From Pseudomonas entomophila (GTDB lineage: Bacteria > Pseudomonadota > Gammaproteobacteria > Pseudomonadales > Pseudomonadaceae), in the NCBI RefSeq assembly GCF_029193575.1, contig NZ_JARGCS010000008.1, forward strand, positions 186,001-250,000: 64,000 bases of DNA, given 5' to 3'. The position numbers were made by a program, and so were the translations under genes. This document shows, piece by piece, positions 30,229 to 38,959 of this stretch (position 1 is the first letter of the stretch; each line of letters opens with the position of its first letter). The notes under the pieces are model-generated. The model saw only the letters and a program-made list of their open reading frames with translations, was not told the origin of the DNA and made no database searches.

Positions 30229-31446
30229 ATGCACGCGTTGAACCTCAACCCCCAGACCCGGCGCCTGGCGGTTGGCTACTGCTTTTCCAAATGCGGCGAG
30301 TTCGCCTTCGAGGCGGCCTTCGCGGTCGCCGTGGTGGCGATGACCGACGCCGACCTGCTGCAGATCGGTATCGTCTACTGCCTGCGCTATCTGCCGAGTG
30401 CACTGTGTTCGCCGGTGGGCGGCTGGCTGGCGGACAACGGCCAGAAAAAGCGCACCCTGCTGAGCGTGGAGTTGGCCAAGAGCGTACTGGCCTTGGTGTT
30501 CTTCGGGGTATTTGCACTGTACACGCCGAACCTGGCCGTGGTGATCATCCTGGCGATGCTGATGACCGCGCTGGACTGCCTGTACGTGCCAACCTTCCGC
30601 GCCTACTTCCCCGAACTGGTCGACAAGGATGAACTGCCAGCGGTGAACAGCGCCGTGCAGGTGATCGAGGACGCTGCCTCGATCATCGGCCCGCTGGTGT
30701 TCTCGGCGTTGGCGCTGGGCTGGTCCAGCACCGCGACCTTTCTGTTCTTCGGCCTGTGCCTGTTGTTGTCGGTGGCGTGCATCGCCACATTGGCGGTAGG
30801 CGCGCGTCAACCAAGGGTAGCGTTCGACGGCCTGGCGCTGGTGCGTGACGCGGCGCGTAGTGTCGGGCAGTTGCGAGGCGGTAACGCACCGTTGTTCGCA
30901 GTCATCGGTTGCACCACCTTGTGCGCGATGTTCGCCACTTCCGTCATTCGCTTCATCCTGCCTGCCTCGGTGCTCGAACGGTTCGGCTCCGAAGCTGCGG
31001 TCGGCTACGTGTTCGCCTTGCTGGCGGCGGGCACGGTGCTGGGCGGCATGCTCTATACCCGCTTCAATAAACGCACCACCGCGCGGCTGGTCGTGCGCTA
31101 TTGGGCGCTATATGGCGCCCTGTTCCTCGCCGCTGCGCTTGCCTTGGAGTACCAGGCCTGGTTGTTCCTGATGATCCTTTTCGCTGTCGGCTTTGTCGGG
31201 GCCTTCGTCGACATCGCCATCGTGACCAATATCCAATGCCTGTCGGCCGATCATGAGGTGGGGCGCAACTTTTCCCTCTACTACTTCACCGCAGTGCTGG
31301 GTGACGCCATGTCCGGTTTGGTGGCCAGTCTGGTGTACCTGCTGGTGGGGCCGGCGACCTTCGTCTGGATGACCTTTATGCTGTTCGCCGCCCCTCTGCG
31401 TTGGCATTTCAGGGGCAAGCTGGAGGCGTCGCCTCCAGAGGGCTAG
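30229..31446 (+). CDS. MFS transporter
   Basis: 405 residues from the ATG at 30229 (CAAGGA 3 bp upstream; an alternative in-frame start exists further up without a better site). Twelve hydrophobic segments. The N-half includes PSALCSPVGGWLADNGQKKR, the loop 2-3 MFS motif with GGWLADN-x2-KKR. It resembles the enterobactin-exporter/EntS-like or macrolide-efflux branch, but the substrate is not evident. Convergent with the AraC gene that ends 9 bp later. Confidence 0.85.
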   Translation: MHALNLNPQTRRLAVGYCFSKCGEFAFEAAFAVAVVAMTDADLLQIGIVYCLRYLPSALCSPVGGWLADNGQKKRTLLSVELAKSVLALVFFGVFALYTPNLAVVIILAMLMTALDCLYVPTFRAYFPELVDKDELPAVNSAVQVIEDAASIIGPLVFSALALGWSSTATFLFFGLCLLLSVACIATLAVGARQPRVAFDGLALVRDAARSVGQLRGGNAPLFAVIGCTTLCAMFATSVIRFILPASVLERFGSEAAVGYVFALLAAGTVLGGMLYTRFNKRTTARLVVRYWALYGALFLAAALALEYQAWLFLMILFAVGFVGAFVDIAIVTNIQCLSADHEVGRNFSLYYFTAVLGDAMSGLVASLVYLLVGPATFVWMTFMLFAAPLRWHFRGKLEASPPEG

Positions 31447-31454
31447 GGGCGAAG

Positions 31455-32288
31455 TCAGGCGCTCAGCAGGCAGGCCTGGCGATACGTGCCAGGTGTCACC
31501 CCATAGGCCTGCTTGAATTGGCGGTTGAGGTGGCTCTGGTCGGAGAAGCCCAGGGCAAAGGCCACCTCCAGTGCCGGCACGCCGCTTTTCAGCAGTTCCC
31601 GCGCACGCACCAGGCGGCGTTGCTTGAGCCAGGCATGCGGCGGCAGGCCGGTGGCCTGGCGGAACACCCGAGCGAAGTGGAAGGGCGAAAGGTTCACCGC
31701 GCTGGCCAGGGCTTCCAGCGAAGGCGGGTCGGCCAGTCGGCTTTCCAGCAGCTCGCGGGCGCGGGCTACGGCAAGCGGTTCGTTGCCGGCCGGCCGGACC
31801 TCGCCGCCGCGGCCATGGCGCTGCACCAGGGCGAGGATGGCATGGCGCCAGGCCGTTTGCTGCTCCAGGGCGCTGGCAGCGTTTTCGGACAGTTGGTGCA
31901 GTTGGCTGAAGGTCGCGGCCAGGAACGGGTCCTGAATCACGCTCTGGCTGAAATAGGGCATGCCGCCGCCCAGCTCCAGCTCGTCCAGCACTCCGGTGAC
32001 CCGCTCGCAGTCGGGGTAGACCGCACGGTAGCGCCAGCCAGCCACGTGGGCGGTGGCGCCGGTGTGCAGTTCGTCGGGGTTGATCATCACCATGCTGCCC
32101 ACCGGCGCCAGGTGCTCGCTGCCGCGGTGCCAGAAGCGCTGGGCGCCGGACTCGATCACCGTGAACACATAGCCTTCATGCACGTGCGGGGCGAAACGCT
32201 GCTGAATGTAACGGGCGTGGAGCATCTCCACATCGCCCAAAGCCGGTGCCTGCCAGAGGTGGATCTGTTCGCGCAGGGGCGTGCTCAT
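31455..32288 (-). CDS. AraC-family regulator coupled to azlCD
   Basis: 277 residues. N-terminal AraC-type ligand-binding cupin (FAPHVHEGYVFTVIESGAQR, MVMINPDELHTG) and a C-terminal double helix-turn-helix (SLEALASAVNLSPFHFARVF, LEVAFALGFSDQSHLNRQFK). It overlaps azlD by 4 bp (ATGA), so it is translated with the branched-chain amino-acid exporter. A regulator of azlCD or amino-acid export is the natural inference. Confidence 0.9.
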   Translation of the reverse strand: MSTPLREQIHLWQAPALGDVEMLHARYIQQRFAPHVHEGYVFTVIESGAQRFWHRGSEHLAPVGSMVMINPDELHTGATAHVAGWRYRAVYPDCERVTGVLDELELGGGMPYFSQSVIQDPFLAATFSQLHQLSENAASALEQQTAWRHAILALVQRHGRGGEVRPAGNEPLAVARARELLESRLADPPSLEALASAVNLSPFHFARVFRQATGLPPHAWLKQRRLVRARELLKSGVPALEVAFALGFSDQSHLNRQFKQAYGVTPGTYRQACLLSA

Positions 32289-32596
32289 AGCCAGCTGCGC
32301 AGAAGGAAGAAAATCAGCATGCTCGCCAGCATGCTCAGCAATACGCTGCGGGTCAACAGCACCAGGGCGATGGCCACCAGCGCGCCGAGCAGGTAGGGGT
32401 TGAGCGGGTCGAGGTTCAGTTCGTGCCCTGGCAGGAAGATGATCGGCCCGCAGATCGCCGTGAGCATGCCGGGGACCGCGAAGCCGAGGAACTGCCGGGC
32501 ATTGGAGCTCAGCCGCAGGGGCAGGCGTGGTTCGATGAAGGCATAGCGGTTGAGAAAAACCACCACACCCATGGCGACGATCACCAGCCAGATCAT
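32285..32596 (-). CDS. azlD: AzlD-like branched-chain amino acid transport subunit
   Basis: 103 residues from the ATG at 32596, which overlaps the azlC stop codon in ATGA. Four hydrophobic segments (MIWLVIVAMGVVVFLNRYAF; FLGFAVPGMLTAICGPIIF; YLLGALVAIALVLLT; VLLSMLASMLIFFLLRSW). AzlD pairs with AzlC to export branched-chain amino acids or toxic analogues. An ATG 18 bp upstream (32614) is possible but the overlapping start is typical of the pair. Confidence 0.92.
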   Translation of the reverse strand: MIWLVIVAMGVVVFLNRYAFIEPRLPLRLSSNARQFLGFAVPGMLTAICGPIIFLPGHELNLDPLNPYLLGALVAIALVLLTRSVLLSMLASMLIFFLLRSWL

Positions 32597-33294
32597 GAGC
32601 GGCCTCCCCAGCATTTCTGACAGACGAACCCGGCGGCCATGCCCAGCAGGCCGGCGACCACCAGTGCGGTTTCCCAGTGCCAGTAGCTGAACAGCACCGA
32701 ACAGAACAGTGACACCGCCACGCACGCCATGGTGGGCAGGTTGCGCACCAGCGGGGCGATCAGGGCGACGAAGGTGGCGACGATGGAAAAGTCCAGGCCC
32801 AACTGGTCCAGGTGCGGAATATTCTGGCCGAGGACGATGCCAGCCAGGGTGAACAGGTTCCACGCCACGTAGAAGGTCAGGCCCACGCCCAGGGCGTACC
32901 AACGGTTGAACTGCTGCTGGTCGTGATGGCTGGTCAGGGCGAACAGTTCGTCGGTCAGCAGAAAGCCCAGGCCCAGGCGCCAACGGGTCGGCAGGCCTGA
33001 CAGCACGGGGCGCATGGAGAGCCCGTAGAGCAAATGCTGGGAAGTCAGCAGCAAGGTGGTCAGGAGGATCGAGAACAGGCTGGCGCCGCCCTTGAGCATG
33101 CCGATCGCCACCAACTGCGCGGCGCCAGCGAAGACGATCGTCGACAGACCCTGGCCTTCCCAGGGGCTCAGGTTGGCTTCTATGGCCATGGAGCCAGCCA
33201 GCAGCCCCCAGGGCGCGACGGCGATGGACAGCGGCAGGATGGCAATGGCGCCTTGGAGGAACGCCTGGCGGGCGAGGGGGGGACTGCTGGACAT
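32593..33294 (-). CDS. azlC: AzlC family branched-chain amino acid exporter
   Basis: 233 residues, integral membrane. Family motifs: GAIAILPLSIAVAPWGLLAG, STIVFAGAAQLVAIGML, LLLTSQHLLYGLSMRP, LGFLLTDELFAL. First gene of the azlC-azlD-araC operon, with both junctions sharing ATGA overlaps. The cysteine-containing C-terminus (GFVCQKCWGGRS) is a minor oddity. Confidence 0.93.
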   Translation of the reverse strand: MSSSPPLARQAFLQGAIAILPLSIAVAPWGLLAGSMAIEANLSPWEGQGLSTIVFAGAAQLVAIGMLKGGASLFSILLTTLLLTSQHLLYGLSMRPVLSGLPTRWRLGLGFLLTDELFALTSHHDQQQFNRWYALGVGLTFYVAWNLFTLAGIVLGQNIPHLDQLGLDFSIVATFVALIAPLVRNLPTMACVAVSLFCSVLFSYWHWETALVVAGLLGMAAGFVCQKCWGGRS

Positions 33295-33378
33295 GATGGC
33301 TATGACGGGTCGACAGGGAAAGACAGCATGCCTGGGTGGGACAGGGGATGGCTTGAACGATCTTGCTCAGTTCAAGGG

Positions 33379-33457
33379 CCCTATCGCGGGGCGAACCCGC
33401 TCCTGCAGGGCTTGGCCCGTGGCGTCACCTGTGGGTGCTTGCCCCGCGACAGGGCTG
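33379..33457. repeat. Degenerate inverted REP pair
   Basis: CCTATCGCGGGGCGAACCCG near 33380, and the mirror unit TGGGTGCTTGCCCCGCGACA near 33431-33450. It lies between the stop of the Sel1-like gene and the start of azlC. Confidence 0.75.
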
Positions 33458-33462
33458 GGGAA

Positions 33463-34149
33463 TCAGCGGTTGCTGGTCAACCGCTGCTGCGCCGCCACGC
33501 AACCGTTGATCTCCACAGCCTTTTGCAACAACACCTGGCGACGTTGTGGGTCGAGGTCGCCGAGCAGGCGGTACACCTCGGCCTGGTAGTCGCGTTGGCG
33601 ACCCCACTGCATCTCCAGGCCTTGCGGCTGGGTGCGGTTGCAGGCCAGGCGCGTGGCCGGCTGCGGGTAGTAGGGCGCGTACAGGGTGGCCATGCTGGGG
33701 ATCGCCTCCATCGCCTCGCGGTACGCCGGGCTGGCGTTATAGGCCGGGCACCAGTTGGCGATGGCGGTCGCTGGCGGGGCGAAGCCTTGCTTGAGGCTGG
33801 CCTCGAGCAACGGGCAGGCGGCGTCGGAGATCTGCGCCACGGGCAGATAGGTCATGTAGTACAAGGCCAAGCGATACTGGGCCACCGGGTGGCCGAGGGC
33901 GACCGACTTCTTCAGCAGCGCCACGGCCGTCGGCAGGGTACGGGCCATGGCCTGGCCTTGGCGACTCAGCTCAGGGTCGTTGTCGGCGGCGGTGCGCAGC
34001 GGGCTTTCACTGTCGTCTTCGCTGTCGGCCTGTTCCAGCAGCGGCAGGGCCTGGCGGTAGAGCAGGTCGGCATGGGGGTCGATGCGCACGTCGAGCGCCT
34101 GCGCCGTCAACGGCGCCAGGGCGATGAGCAGCAGGGCACCACGAGTCAC
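33463..34149 (-). CDS. Periplasmic hypothetical protein with a Sel1/TPR-like repeat
   Basis: 228 residues starting at GTG with GAGG upstream. Signal peptide LLLIALAPLTAQALDV. The middle has a Sel1-like helical repeat pattern (AVALLKKSVALGHPVAQYRLALYYM split by short turns). Four cysteines occur in the mature part, which may form disulfides. Same strand as the SGNH gene 159 bp upstream; the function is unknown. Confidence 0.75.
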   Translation of the reverse strand: MTRGALLLIALAPLTAQALDVRIDPHADLLYRQALPLLEQADSEDDSESPLRTAADNDPELSRQGQAMARTLPTAVALLKKSVALGHPVAQYRLALYYMTYLPVAQISDAACPLLEASLKQGFAPPATAIANWCPAYNASPAYREAMEAIPSMATLYAPYYPQPATRLACNRTQPQGLEMQWGRQRDYQAEVYRLLGDLDPQRRQVLLQKAVEINGCVAAQQRLTSNR

Positions 34150-34308
34150 AGGCGGGCCTCGCGGGTTGGCCGGGCGCGGACGGCGGCCAAGGACGTTTGG
34201 GCGGCTGGGGTGTTCATGACGGGTATGCGATGCCTCAGGCGGATCGGAAGCGATGAGGCGCTATTCTAGCCATCCCTGGGCATTGGCCGAAAGACCATTG
34301 CTCGGCTG

Positions 34309-35400
34309 TCAGACGAGCTTGATCGGGGTGAGCTTGCGTGGGCTGTACTTTTCCTGGGCCAGTCCTAGTTTGGCGGTGATCACCTTGGCCAGGGCATTGT
34401 TGCCCAGGTCGTTGAAATGCAGGCGGTCGACGAACAGGTTCTCAGCGAACACCGGCGAACTGCTGAGCATGCAGTTCATGTCGTAGCAGGGCACAGGTTC
34501 GGCCTGGCTCTTGATGCGACGGAAGAAGGCACCGTGCAGCTGGCTGTCGAACACCCCGGCCAGCAGCGCGTCGAAGTTCGCCGGCTGACGCTCTAGAGCC
34601 GCGAGCATCGCCTGTTCACCGGCAGGCGCCTGCTCGCGGCACCAGGGCAACAGCGGTTGGAGGATGAAGGTGAGGGTGGTGTGGCTGTCTGCCAGCAGGC
34701 GCTCCCACTGACGCAGGGTGCGACCGATGGTGTCGGCGGCGCGAATCATCCGCTTGTCCGGTGCCGACAGCGCAGCCAGGGGCGCGGGGCGTTCGTCACG
34801 ACGTGGCGCCAGGGCCTGCCCCAGGCGCTGCCAGAGTGATTCGCGACCTGGAGGCTCGTGGCGCTGCACGCCTTCATTGAAACTGTTGAGGTAGTCTTGG
34901 TAGGGCTTGGCCTGCGGTTGTTCGTGCTCGGCGCCGAGCACTTCGCCCAGCGCCTCGTGCGCCAGGGTGTTCAGGCCGCTGAGCAGCACCACATGGCCGA
35001 CCTGGCCGAGGCGGTGCTGGTGGGTGAGGAACATCAGCAACTCCTGGGTGGCATTCAGACCGCAGCCTGCCAGGCTCAGCCACACTTCGCCGGTGAGCAT
35101 CGACAGGTAGGATGCGACCGTATGCTCGTCGGAGCTTGCACCGATGCCCAGCGCCGTGGAGCCTCCCACCAGCAGGTTGACCTGCGCCGTGCCACCGCGC
35201 TCGGCCACCGAGAAGCGCTTACCCGCGCAGTGGCTGTAGCGCAGGCCCAGGGCGTCGGTGTTGATGGTGCCGGAACGGTAGCCCCGCTCGTGTACGTACA
35301 GGGTTTGTGGCGCGCGCCGACCGCCCAGCAGCAGGAAGCGCTGGTAGTCCCGCTGCAGTGCGAAGGGACGGCCCACGGTAGCAGTGTCGATCGTTTTCAT
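34309..35400 (-). CDS. SGNH/GDSL-like hydrolase-fold protein of the YqcI cluster
   Basis: 363 residues from the ATG at 35400 (AAAGGAG 7 bp upstream). No signal peptide, so cytoplasmic. Residues 75-95 read LLVGGSTALGIGASSDEHT, a GxSxxxG-type block I, and the C-terminal FVDRLHFNDLGNNALAKVI matches the DxxH block V of SGNH hydrolases. Blocks II/III are less clear (SLAGCGLNATQELL; LLSGLNTL could supply Gly and Asn). Third gene of the YqcI-LysE-SGNH operon, 28 bp after lysE. It may remove or transfer an acyl or ester group in a small-molecule pathway; the substrate is not known. Confidence 0.75.
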   Translation of the reverse strand: MKTIDTATVGRPFALQRDYQRFLLLGGRRAPQTLYVHERGYRSGTINTDALGLRYSHCAGKRFSVAERGGTAQVNLLVGGSTALGIGASSDEHTVASYLSMLTGEVWLSLAGCGLNATQELLMFLTHQHRLGQVGHVVLLSGLNTLAHEALGEVLGAEHEQPQAKPYQDYLNSFNEGVQRHEPPGRESLWQRLGQALAPRRDERPAPLAALSAPDKRMIRAADTIGRTLRQWERLLADSHTTLTFILQPLLPWCREQAPAGEQAMLAALERQPANFDALLAGVFDSQLHGAFFRRIKSQAEPVPCYDMNCMLSSSPVFAENLFVDRLHFNDLGNNALAKVITAKLGLAQEKYSPRKLTPIKLV

Positions 35401-35428
35401 GGGCGCTCCTTTCGGCTCGGGGCGTGGC

Positions 35429-36061
35429 TCAGGCGGCCAGTTCCCGCAGGTTGTAGATGAGGCCACCGGCCGCGATCAGCAGCAGAGCGATACCCGAGGC
35501 CAGGCTGATCAGGCGGTTGCTGCGCTGCGAGGCGATCTTGCCGATGGCGAAGATGTACAGGCTGAGCACGGCGAAATCGATGAAGATCCACAGCAGCGAC
35601 AGCACCACCATGCTCTTTTCGAATGACTCGGTGATCTGGATGAACTGTGGGAAGAAGGAAATGAAGAAAATGATGTCCTTGGGGTTGGAGATGCCGACCA
35701 TGAACCCCTGCCATAGGCCGCCACGCCCAGGCTTGGCCGGCGTCGCCGTGTCTTCGCTGGCTGCCGGCGCCTGCTGCAGGGCCTCGCGCAAGGTGCCCAC
35801 GGCGATGTAGCCGATGAACAGGCAGCCCAGCAGGCTCATGCCGCTGAGCCAGTTCTTGTCGATGGCCGCGCTGGTCATGATGATCCAGGCCGCGGCGCCG
35901 ATCAGCACCAGCGATGCCCAGTTGGTGCCGACGGCGGTGAACAGCGCCTTGCGCGAGCCGGACGCGGCGGCGGTGTTGACGATCAAGGCCACCACTGGGC
36001 CAGGCGTGGCGATCAGCAGCAGGACGGTGAGGGCGTAAGTGGCAGTCAGTGCGGTATTCAC
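35429..36061 (-). CDS. LysE/RhtB-family amino acid exporter of the YqcI cluster
   Basis: 210 residues, GTG start 2 bp after the YqcI/YcgG stop. Six hydrophobic segments and the family signature TPGPVVALIVNTAAASGSRK and GISNPKDIIFFISFFPQF. Exports amino acids or amino-acid derivatives. Position between the YqcI/YcgG and SGNH genes suggests it exports the product of the cluster. Confidence 0.9.
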   Translation of the reverse strand: MNTALTATYALTVLLLIATPGPVVALIVNTAAASGSRKALFTAVGTNWASLVLIGAAAWIIMTSAAIDKNWLSGMSLLGCLFIGYIAVGTLREALQQAPAASEDTATPAKPGRGGLWQGFMVGISNPKDIIFFISFFPQFIQITESFEKSMVVLSLLWIFIDFAVLSLYIFAIGKIASQRSNRLISLASGIALLLIAAGGLIYNLRELAA

Positions 36062-36063
36062 GT

Positions 36064-36840
36064 TCAGTTCTCGATCAGGTTTTCAGGCGTTGCATGGGCA
36101 TGGAAGGGGCAACGCGACGGTTGCAGCGAGCCGGCTTCCTGAAGTTGGTATTGCTTCCATTCGAAGTTGTCGTCCTGGCCGAAGAAGCCTAGGCTGTCGG
36201 GCACCACGCCGTCGTTGTAGCGCGCCACCCGCTCGCGGATTCGGGCGCGGATGCGTTGGCCGCTTTCGGTGCGGGCACTGGCCACTTCGTCGAAGCTTTC
36301 CCGGGGGTTGATGACGAAGGCGATGCTGTTGCCCAGGTTGCGACTGCGCATCTGCCGGTGCGCCGGGAAACTCATGTTGATGAACAGCGGCATGCCGGCG
36401 AAGCAGAACGACCACTGGGTGTCGTGAGGGTCGCGGGGCACATCCTGCGGCCAGGGCTGCGGGTCGCGCGCGTGAACCTGCTGGAGTACCTTCCAGGCCA
36501 GGCCCTGCTGCTCGGCCAGGGTGCCGTTGCCGCTGCCTTCGAGGAACACCAGCAACGGCGTGCCGATGCGTTGCTTGAGCGGCACCGGGCCGATGGTCCG
36601 CACGTAGTCGGCAAGCCCCCGGGCGATGTCGTTGGCCGGCTGTTCGGCACGGGCGAAGACGATGTGGCAGGTGGCGGCGGCCACCGCCTTGCGTCCGAAC
36701 AGGCAGGGGAATTCGGGGTGGCCGAGGATGGCCTTGAAGTGTTCTATGGTCTTGTACGTCCAGTGGTGTTTGTTCTGGACATGTTCATCGGACAGCTCTA
36801 GCGCATCCAGGCGATAGCAATTTCCATAACCCGTAAACAT
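36064..36840 (-). CDS. YqcI/YcgG family protein, possible heme-dependent N-hydroxylase
   Basis: 258 residues. Family hallmarks: FPCLFGRKAVAAATCHIVFA near residue 45, GTPLLVFLEGSGN, FINMSFPAHRQMRSRNLGNS, and the C-terminal RARIRERVARYNDGV with EWKQYQLQE. From memory, members of this family (PF08892) include heme-dependent guanidine/arginine N-hydroxylases in natural-product pathways; residue-level heme ligation cannot be checked here. First gene of an operon with lysE (2-bp gap) and an SGNH gene, divergent from a LysR gene. C-terminal tail is Pro/His-rich. Confidence 0.85.
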   Translation of the reverse strand: MFTGYGNCYRLDALELSDEHVQNKHHWTYKTIEHFKAILGHPEFPCLFGRKAVAAATCHIVFARAEQPANDIARGLADYVRTIGPVPLKQRIGTPLLVFLEGSGNGTLAEQQGLAWKVLQQVHARDPQPWPQDVPRDPHDTQWSFCFAGMPLFINMSFPAHRQMRSRNLGNSIAFVINPRESFDEVASARTESGQRIRARIRERVARYNDGVVPDSLGFFGQDDNFEWKQYQLQEAGSLQPSRCPFHAHATPENLIEN

Positions 36841-36908
36841 GATTTCCCCAGGAGTTCGCAGATAAAGGGTCTTCCGGTACCTTTTCGTGTCATAACTTTT
36901 TCGCCAGA

Positions 36909-37001
36909 TACCGGCGTTTTAGCTATATATAATTGTTATTTACCGGCATTTTCTGAGAATGACTTACTATTGTAAAACGCCTGGAACTATGACCTACTAT
37001 T
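36909..37001. promoter_or_regulatory. AT-rich divergent promoter region with two pairs of direct repeats
   Basis: TACCGGCGTTTT at 36909-36920 and TACCGGCATTTT at 36941-36952 (32-bp spacing), then TGACTTACTATT at 36960-36971 and TGACCTACTATT at 36990-37001 (30-bp spacing). The region 36880-37010 is clearly more AT-rich than its surroundings and lies between the YqcI operon and lysR. Binding by the LysR protein and possibly a second regulator is inferred from phase and location. Confidence 0.6.
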
Positions 37002-37029
37002 AGTTTCGCTCATGCTCTGGAAGAGGCCG

Positions 37030-37950
37030 ATGTCTGAACGGATTCAAGCACTGCACGCCCTGCGTGCCTTCGAAGTGGCATCGCGCTACGGCTCCTTCAC
37101 CCGCGCGGCGGAAGAGCTGGCCCTGACCCAAGGAGCGGTCAGCCATCACATCAAGACCCTGGAGGCCCTGTTCGGTTGCGACCTGTTCGAGCGCCGAGGC
37201 CCCAAGCTGCGCCTGACCGAACATGGCCGGCTGCTGGCCCAGGAGTTGAAGGTCGGTTTCAAGATCATCGAGAACGCCTGCGCGCTGCTGCGCCAGGACC
37301 GCTATGCGGTGCGCCTGAAGGCCGCCTCGACCCTGACCGTGCGTTGGCTGCTGCGCGCGCTCGACGGTTTCAAGAAGGTCGACGACAGCTGCAGCGTGCA
37401 GCTGTCGAGCGTGTGGATGGACATCGATTCGGTGGATTTCTACTCCGAGCCCTACGACTGCGCGATCCTGCTGAGCAACGGTCGCTTCCCGGCCGATGTC
37501 GAGAGCCTCAAGCTGTTCGATGAATGGCTGATCCCGGTGTGCCACCCCGATTACCTGCCAGACCCGGAGCCTGAGCTCTCGGTGCTGCGTGGCTGCGAAT
37601 TTCTCCACCCCTCGCCGGACCGCCGTGACTGGCGGCGCTGGTTGGCGCGGGTGGATGCGCTGGACGTCAGCATCGACCAGGGCCAGGTGTTCGATACCCT
37701 TGACCAGGGCATCTCGGCAGCCCAGCAGGGCATGGGCATCTCGGTGGTCGACCTGGTGCTGGCCAGCGCCGATCTGGCGGCAGGGCGGTTGGTCACGCCG
37801 TTCAAGCAGGCGGTGGCCACCGGTGACGGCTACTACATGACCTGGCTCAAGGCCAGCCCCAAGGCACGGCAGATGAACCGGCTGCGCGACTACCTGCTGG
37901 GGCAGGTGCCGCCGCTGTCGTACAAGGACATCAACTACCTCTACGGCTGA
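37030..37950 (+). CDS. LysR-family regulator (GcvA-like) of the YqcI-LysE-SGNH operon
   Basis: 306 residues from the ATG at 37030; a second ATG 18 bp earlier lacks a Shine-Dalgarno, while MSERIQALHALRAFEVASRY is a usual start of the family. Helix-turn-helix: SFTRAAEELALTQGAVSHHI, KTLEALFGCDLFER. The C-terminal effector domain spans about 95-300. Divergent from the YqcI operon with repeat-bearing intergenic DNA, so probably its activator. Its stop overlaps the end of the next, convergent LysR gene by 10 bp. Confidence 0.9.
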   Translation: MSERIQALHALRAFEVASRYGSFTRAAEELALTQGAVSHHIKTLEALFGCDLFERRGPKLRLTEHGRLLAQELKVGFKIIENACALLRQDRYAVRLKAASTLTVRWLLRALDGFKKVDDSCSVQLSSVWMDIDSVDFYSEPYDCAILLSNGRFPADVESLKLFDEWLIPVCHPDYLPDPEPELSVLRGCEFLHPSPDRRDWRRWLARVDALDVSIDQGQVFDTLDQGISAAQQGMGISVVDLVLASADLAAGRLVTPFKQAVATGDGYYMTWLKASPKARQMNRLRDYLLGQVPPLSYKDINYLYG

Positions 37951-38843
37951 GCGGGCTGCGTACCGAATACCCGCTGCTGCATGAAGTCGATGAACACCCG
38001 CAGTTTTGGTGCCGGCTGGTGACCGGAAGGCCACAGCAGGTAGAAGCTGCCGCGCTGCTCGATGAACCCATCGAGCACCCGCACCAGGCTGCCATTGGCC
38101 AGTTCACGGTGCACGGTGAAATCCGGCAGGCAGGTGATGCCTCGGTGGTTCAAGGCGAAACAGACACGCGTCTCGACATGGTTGCAGACCATCGACACCG
38201 GAATGTCGTAGGCCTGATCGGGGTGTTCGCGGCGTAGTGGCCAGGCTTCCATCTTGCCGGTACTGGGAAAGCGGTAGTGCAGGCAGGTGTGCTGCGCCAG
38301 GTCGCGGGGGTGCTGCGGGGTGCCGCGTTGTGCCAGGTACGCGGGCGAGGCCACCAGGCAATGGCGGAAGTGCCCGAGAAAGCGCGCGTTCAGGCGGGAG
38401 TCGGCGGGCTGGCCGCCGCGCATCACCACATCGAAACCTTCGCCGACGATATCCACCAGGCGGTCGCTGAAGTCCAGGTCCAGTTCGACCTGCGGGTACA
38501 GCGCCATGAAGTCGGCCAGCGCCGGCATCACCAGCCCCGTCACCTGGGGCAGGCTGATGCGCAAACGCCCGCGCGGTTCGCCGCTGGCCTGCGACAGCTC
38601 CTGCTCGGCGGCCTCGATTTCGGCGAGGATGCGCCGACTGCGCTCGAGGAACAGCGAGCCCTCGGCTGTGAGGGTGATGCTGCGGGTGCTGCGGTGGAAC
38701 AGGCGCACCCCCAGGCGGGCTTCCAGGCGCGCCACGCGCTTGCCGACGGCCGAGGCGCTGAGGCCCAGCGACTGCCCGGCGGTGACGAAACTGCGGGTCT
38801 CGGCCACCCGGTTGAAGACCACGAAGCCGCTGAGGCTGTCCAT
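37941..38843 (-). CDS. LysR-family regulator, divergent from an MFS gene
   Basis: 300 residues. Helix-turn-helix: FVVFNRVAETRSFVTAGQSL, GLSASAVGKRVARLEARLGV. Typical effector domain (VVMRGGQPADSRLNARFLG; WPLRREHPDQAYD). Divergent from the MFS gene at 38960 with 116 bp between, an arrangement typical of a regulator and its efflux target. Confidence 0.9.
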   Translation of the reverse strand: MDSLSGFVVFNRVAETRSFVTAGQSLGLSASAVGKRVARLEARLGVRLFHRSTRSITLTAEGSLFLERSRRILAEIEAAEQELSQASGEPRGRLRISLPQVTGLVMPALADFMALYPQVELDLDFSDRLVDIVGEGFDVVMRGGQPADSRLNARFLGHFRHCLVASPAYLAQRGTPQHPRDLAQHTCLHYRFPSTGKMEAWPLRREHPDQAYDIPVSMVCNHVETRVCFALNHRGITCLPDFTVHRELANGSLVRVLDGFIEQRGSFYLLWPSGHQPAPKLRVFIDFMQQRVFGTQPAQP

Positions 38844-38959
38844 GTCGCGCTCCCATTGCGGACGTTTATGTCCAGTGTGAGCGGAATTCTACCCGTCTTT
38901 TTCCGCAATAGGTCGCGCGGCACCATGGGCGCCTCGGTTTCCTTCAGAAGGTTTCACCC

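Noticed and set aside
37941..37950. Overlap of two convergent LysR genes as a frameshift or fusion
   Set aside because: The two genes are complete, on opposite strands, and simply share 10 bp at their stop codons.
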